From NCBI GenBank assembly GCA_001970855.1, contig LSSN01001644.1, positions 1 to 11,801 on the forward strand: a stretch of DNA of 11,801 nt, given 5' to 3'. The stretch comes from Smittium culicis. Its lineage: Eukaryota; Kickxellomycota; Harpellomycetes; Harpellales; Legeriomycetaceae. Positions within the stretch are counted from its first letter, which is position 1. Each line of letters begins with the position of its first letter. The notes under the pieces are model-generated. The model did not search any database and had not been told where the DNA came from. It saw nothing but the letters and a program-made list of their open reading frames with translations. Positions 8,158 through 11,801 of this stretch are shown here, piece after piece. A program made the position numbers and the translations under genes.

Positions 8158-9972
8158 TTATTTAGCCAAGTTGCGTCCAGTCATTTCCTCTGGTTTTTCG
8201 ATGCCCATGACACCAAGAATTGTTGGTGCAACGTCGCAGAGTGCATCTTGTTCCGAGTCAGCGTCAATTAGGGTTATATCATTTGAAGTAATGATTAAAG
8301 GAACTCTGTTGCAAGTGTGAGCGGTGTGTGGGGAACCGTCTCCGGCAACCATGACTTCAGCGTTTCCGTGGTCAGATGTAACAAACAAAACATATCCATT
8401 TTTAACACAACCTTCGTAGATATGGCCAATGGCTTTATCAGTGGCTTCAATAGCTAATTTTGCAGCTTCGTAGATACCAGTGTGGCCAACCATGTCTGGT
8501 GGAGCAAAGTTGCACATTACTAAATCGTATTTACCGGTATCCATTTCGCTAACTACGGCCTCTGCAACGGGCATAGCAGACATTTGAGGCATCAAGTCAT
8601 AGGTAGCAACTTTTGGGGAAGGAATCAAAACACGATTTTCGTTCTTGAATTGAACTTCAGACCCGCCGTTAAAGAAGAAAGTTACGTGGGCGTACTTTTC
8701 AGTTTCTGCAACGTGGCTTTGGGTATAACCTTTTTTGTCAAGCCATTCAGATAATGAGTTATCCATTTTTTGTGGTGGGAAAGCAGTTTCAAATGGGAAA
8801 TCAGCTTTGTATTGGGTCATAGTATAAATATCAAGGTTTTTTGGAATTTCAGCATCGAAAGGAGGTGGAGAAATACCAAAGACTTGTGAAATTTCTCTCA
8901 TTCTGTCAGAGCGGTAGTTAAAGAAGAACAATGTATCGTTATCTATTAATACCGAATATTAAAATAATAAATATGCTATCCAAAAAAAAATTAAATATAG
9001 CAAGAAAATATACAAAGAATGAAGGGCACCTCTAATTAAACCATCAGTGTTAACAATCATGGGTTTTAAGAATTCATCAGTTAAATCGCTTTCGTATTTT
9101 TCTTGGATAGCTTTAACAGGATCTTGAACAGCTTCGCCTTGACCCAAGACCATTCCGTTGTAAGCAAGCTGGATGCGTTCCCAACGTCTGTCACGGTCCA
9201 TAGCGTAATATCTTCCAGTGATAGTAGCAACTTTTCCGTAATTGATTCTATCCATTTCTTCGAGAAGCATTTTCATGTATTTGTCTAATAAAAAAATGAA
9301 GAAAAAAAATATTTAAGAGTGCAAATAATTTAGTAAGCATAGTTGAATATAGAGTTGGGATAAAAAGGATATAAATTGTACCTGAAGATCTTGGGTTAGT
9401 ATCTCTACCATCGCAGAAAAAGTGAACATAGGTTTCTGGGACACCAGCTTCTTTTGCAGCAGATAATAAACCAAAAAGATGCTTAATATGGCTGTGTACA
9501 CCGCCATCAGATACCAAACCGCAGAAATGTAAGCGGCCTGATTTATCTTTGGCCTGCTCAAAAGCTTTTTTGATGTTTGGAAGACTACCGAATTGGTTTT
9601 TTTTAAGGGCAAGATCGATTCTTACAATGTCCTGTAAAATAGCGGAATATTAAGTGGATTAAAGACACTTTGAATCAAATTAGAAAAGCTGATTTTAAAT
9701 TGAGAAATATTAATAAAAGGATTTTATACCTGGAATACAACTCTACCGGCACCAATGTTCAAGTGACCAACTTCAGAATTACCCATCAAACCTTCGGGCA
9801 GACCGACAGCGTTTCCATGGGCGAGGATTTCTCTGTATGGGTATTTACTCTCCAACATGTCCATGTATGGAGTTTGTGCATTTCTGATAGCATCACCAGC
9901 ATCAGCGGTGTTAGGATTATTACCCCATCCATCGATGACGATTAGGCAAACTCTATTTTTAGCTACTGGCAT
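8158..9972 (-). CDS. Phosphoglycerate mutase, 2,3-bisphosphoglycerate-independent (4 exons, 510 aa)
   Basis: This enzyme interconverts 3-phosphoglycerate and 2-phosphoglycerate in glycolysis and gluconeogenesis through a phosphoserine intermediate with two Mn ions. The minus-strand exons 9972-9730, 9631-9382, 9284-9030 and 8942-8158 sum to 1533 nt, exactly 511 codons with TAA. Bacterial enzymes of the family are about 510-514 aa. The metal and catalytic set is complete by comparison with the bacterial enzymes: D14 in IDGWG, nucleophile S66 in GNSEVGH, D399 and H403 in PDMVGH, D440-H441 in SDHGNAE, and H458 in HTAHT. Substrate-site motifs DGRDTNPRSS, GRYYAMDRD and NYRSDR are present. This is the alkaline-phosphatase-superfamily type, unrelated to the cofactor-dependent mutase of budding yeast; it is known from filamentous fungi, plants, nematodes and bacteria. 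The start is fixed by the short lead before CLIVIDGWG. Bacterial genes are called gpmI; I assign no symbol here. It appears intact. Confidence 0.97.
8943..9029 (-). other. Intron 3 of phosphoglycerate mutase (87 bp, phase 1)
   Basis: On the minus strand the donor is AGAG|GTGCCC and the acceptor TTAATAG|ATAACG. The split codon becomes GAT, giving GLIRDNDTLFFFNYRSDR as expected for the family. Reading through gives a hydrophobic tail and a stop. Confidence 0.88.
9285..9381 (-). other. Intron 2 of phosphoglycerate mutase (97 bp, phase 1)
   Basis: On the minus strand the donor is TCAG|GTACAA and the acceptor TATTAG|ACAAAT. The join gives NPRSSDKYMKMLLEEM, in line with the family between DGRD and GRYYAMDRD. 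Confidence 0.9.
9632..9729 (-). other. Intron 1 of phosphoglycerate mutase (98 bp, phase 0)
   Basis: On the minus strand the donor is TTCCAG|GTATAA and the acceptor TTTACAG|GACATT. The join gives GAGRVVFQDIVRIDLAL, the conserved sequence after the serine nucleophile. Confidence 0.93.
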
Positions 9973-11430
9973 ATTTGAGAAAAATAAGGAAGATGAGATC
10001 AGGCAGTTTTAATGATAATTTTACTAAAAAGAAGTATTTAAGTAGTAAAAAAGTAATGCCAGGGAAAATTTTTTTTATCTGTTAATACTTTTGAACTATA
10101 ATTCGAAGAAAAGAAAATGGCTTGATAAAATAAACTAGGATATATTTAAATAAACATTGCAGCATGGCACTCTTCTTCTTCCATTATCGTTTGTTTATAT
10201 GATTTGCTGCTGTTATCAATGATAATCGATATCGATTACTTTGGATATTGAACATTAGGTTTTAATATTATTGGCCTTAAATGCAGCATGGAGATGACAA
10301 CGAAGGTTTATTATTTGCCAAAATCAAAACCAAAATGGCTATCAGAATTCGAATTACATTAACATTATACACATTGCATTCATTTTTTTTTGCATCGAAG
10401 TTTAATAGAGTATTCAATACAAAATTAGGTACATCAGAATCTGGATATGACCAAATCTATTCAAAATTCAAAGGCTCATCGATTTTTCAAATACGCTCTA
10501 GCCATCATTTATTCATAATAAACATAATATCCACATTTTCACCACCATTAATCATTCAGAAAAATATGGGGAGATTATTTCATAAAGCGAATCATTTCCT
10601 ATCAGTTTCCCATGGTATAGCTTTGGCTTTCGTTTTCAAATTCCATTAGAAAATGCTACCGAATGAATTATAAGCTAGAGCCAATAATTTTATATAGTTC
10701 AAATTATCAACCAAATTAACTGTCAAAAAAATACTTCGCAACTAAAATGAGTCTCCAACATATGAGATATTCTCTGGAAAACCAAGGGCTTTTATGTCTA
10801 AATATTTTATTATTATAGCGAATCAAATATGGATATTGAATTTATCAGACATTATATCGATATATTTGTTTAATGCAATTTATATGGGGTAGTCATAGCT
10901 GGTGACTAGGGAATCTTTAATATAAATACTTCAAATCCTCGAAATAAATTCTTATAAATATAAATAAATCAATATATCTATATAAATATATATATTGGAT
11001 GATACAAGGTCAGACTTACTTTTACTGAAAAGTGTCATAATATATTAATTCATGTAACCAAAGTTATTGGCTTATACTATTAACCTCTCCAACTATATTT
11101 CTAATCATTTTATATAATAAAAGTAATCGTGGAAAAGTTTAAGCTTAATAAAGATCAACGCTATTTAAAAAATGAATTTATTGATTCGTTAGTGATTTAT
11201 ATAAACGATTATTATTTACTTATTGATTAGTATATACCAATAAATGATCGATCCTTAGAATTATATTATTTTTGTTGAATATAATTTGCTAAATTTGGTA
11301 GATCAAGAACATTCTTCCCCATGTGAAACGGATAATGAATTCTAAAGTGTAGGAATACAACCTTCCAATTAAAAATTCACAAAATATAGGTCAATTAAAT
11401 TAACCTCACAATCCATTAACCATCTCCTAA
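9973..11430. other. AT-rich spacer upstream of the mutase, no convincing gene
   Basis: On the minus strand just above the mutase ATG there is a pyrimidine-rich leader (about 9975-10000) and a weak TATA-like TTAAATA (plus 10035-10041), about 65 nt upstream. A perfect 16-bp palindrome, TAATCGATATCGATTA, is at 10223-10238. A 122-codon plus-strand ORF at 10281-10649 has no recognisable domain and spacer-like base composition, so I do not call it a gene. From 10920 to 11000 there is TATAAATA-type simple sequence. No tRNA or other RNA gene was found. Confidence 0.5.
10223..10238. promoter_or_regulatory. 16-bp perfect palindrome upstream of the mutase gene
   Basis: TAATCGAT followed directly by ATCGATTA lies about 250 nt above the mutase start. 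It could bind a dimeric regulator of the mutase or be chance in AT-rich DNA. Confidence 0.2.
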
Positions 11431-11432
11431 GA

Positions 11433-11503
11433 GTGAAATACCTTGCCGTGGTTTAGGGGCTTAAGTAGTGTACTTAGAAAAGTACACTATACTAAAATTT
11501 CAC
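11433..11503 (+). ncRNA. Predicted folded RNA domain: outer 7-bp stem, inner 5-bp stem, 10-bp hairpin
   Basis: GTGAAAT (11433-11439) pairs with ATTTCAC (11497-11503). TTTAG (11452-11456) pairs with CTAAA (11492-11496). The perfect hairpin TAGTGTACTT/AAGTACACTA (11466-11475 and 11480-11489) has an AGAA loop. The 3' strands of the first two stems are contiguous, so they could stack coaxially, leaving a 12-nt bulge at 11440-11451 that contains the CCTTGCCGTGG motif. The family is unknown. Confidence 0.4.
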
Positions 11504-11506
11504 ACA

Positions 11507-11546
11507 GCGTTGCACTATCCTTGGTCGGGGATAGTGAAGGCAACGC
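11507..11546 (+). repeat. 14-bp bulged hairpin
   Basis: GCGTTG (11507-11512) pairs with CAACGC (11541-11546), and CACTATCC (11513-11520) pairs with GGATAGTG (11529-11536). A 4-nt AAGG bulge lies on the 3' side and the loop is 8 nt. Fourteen Watson-Crick pairs in 40 nt is much stronger than expected by chance. Confidence 0.75.
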
Positions 11547-11801
11547 GCAGCGATTCGGAGGACAGCGATTCCAGAGGAGGACCATCTAGAAACAGGAGGA
11601 ACCGATTCGTTTAGCACAGTCTGAGACATTATCTGTGCACAAGTCCAGCGTTCGACAGCAATACGGAACTCAGCCGTTCAGCAGCTTATTGTAGGAGAGC
11701 CAGGTCGATCGTTCCCACGTTTGGGTAGGAGCCTATTTTTTATTAATCCTGTTAGATGTAGGCTCTGACTAGGAGCTCAATGATCTCAACGAATTCAATT
11801 T

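Larger units (their letters stand above)
11431..11801 (+). mobile_element. Structured GC-richer block, probable 5' leader of a second retroelement running off the right edge
   Basis: Composition shifts sharply at about 11430 from very AT-rich spacer to mixed, purine-rich sequence. The block opens with CCTTGCCGTGG (11441-11451) followed by GGGGCTT. From memory this resembles the 5' ends of several arthropod LINE-like repeats, but I could not check it. Three nested or adjacent stems follow (11433-11546). Then come two copies of CAGCGATTC (11548-11556 and 11563-11571) and a purine-rich GGAGGA stretch. An ATG at 11780-11782 opens a frame (MISTNSI...) that is still open at the edge and could be the first ORF. 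The plus strand is inferred from these features. A structural RNA gene is the main alternative. Confidence 0.4.

Noticed and set aside
9313..9612. 99-codon minus-strand ORF within the mutase
   Set aside because: It is an out-of-frame reading of mutase exon 2 and intron 2; the in-frame model gives conserved motifs and exact length.
10281..10649. 122-codon plus-strand ORF starting MQHGDDNEG
   Set aside because: No recognisable domain, AT-driven Ile/Phe/Lys composition and no homology I can recall. RNA-seq or a protein hit would be needed to accept it.
11431..11550. Hammerhead or standard HDV-like ribozyme
   Set aside because: There is no CTGANGA/GAAA hammerhead core, and I could not lay out the P1-P4 order of an HDV fold with the observed stems.
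11605..11665. Possible tRNA gene suggested by A- and B-box-like words
   Set aside because: No acceptor stem or T-arm pairing can be drawn around the boxes, and the B box lacks the conserved T and C positions.
1..11801. CRISPR array, operon, prophage or bacterial defence system
   Set aside because: No regularly spaced repeats or prokaryotic gene organisation; spliceosomal introns and gene content mark this as eukaryotic DNA.

Overview
This is eukaryotic nuclear DNA. Two housekeeping genes carry short spliceosomal introns (68-98 bp, GT...AG), the spacers are very AT-rich with long homopolymer runs, and there are no bacterial operons or Shine-Dalgarno sites. The glutaminyl-tRNA synthetase has the eukaryotic N-terminal extension and a fungal-style C-terminus. 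The phosphoglycerate mutase is the cofactor-independent type, which argues against Saccharomyces-like yeasts. An early-diverging fungus is the best guess; the retroelement at the left edge reminds me of gut fungi related to Smittium. That placement is from memory and unverified.

Layout, left to right. (1) 1-932, minus strand: the 5' part of a retrotransposon ORF1/Gag-like gene with an RRM-like segment and a CCHC zinc knuckle, broken by one in-frame TAG and cut by the window edge. (2) 933-1986: A-tract-rich leader of that element, then spacer with one weak Ser/Asp-rich ORF. (3) 1987-2574, minus: a 195-residue secreted pre-pro-protein (signal peptide, acidic propeptide, Lys-Arg site, basic Tyr/Asn-rich mature part) of unknown function. 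(4) 2575-5230: about 2.7 kb of AT-rich spacer holding a small CCCGGG inverted-repeat island and the promoter of the next gene. (5) 5231-7891, plus: cytosolic glutaminyl-tRNA synthetase in three exons, 835 residues. (6) 8158-9972, minus: cofactor-independent phosphoglycerate mutase in four exons, 510 residues, convergent with the synthetase across a 266-bp shared 3' region. (7) 9973-11430: AT-rich spacer with no convincing gene. (8) 11431-11801: an abrupt change to GC-richer, highly foldable sequence, probably the 5' leader of a second retroelement reading out of the right edge.

The two enzymes are not a functional unit. One charges tRNA-Gln in translation and the other interconverts 3- and 2-phosphoglycerate in glycolysis and gluconeogenesis. 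They are neighbours sharing a terminator region. The overall picture is a small gene island between two outward-facing retroelement 5' ends. The least explained items are the secreted pro-protein and the structured block at the right edge.
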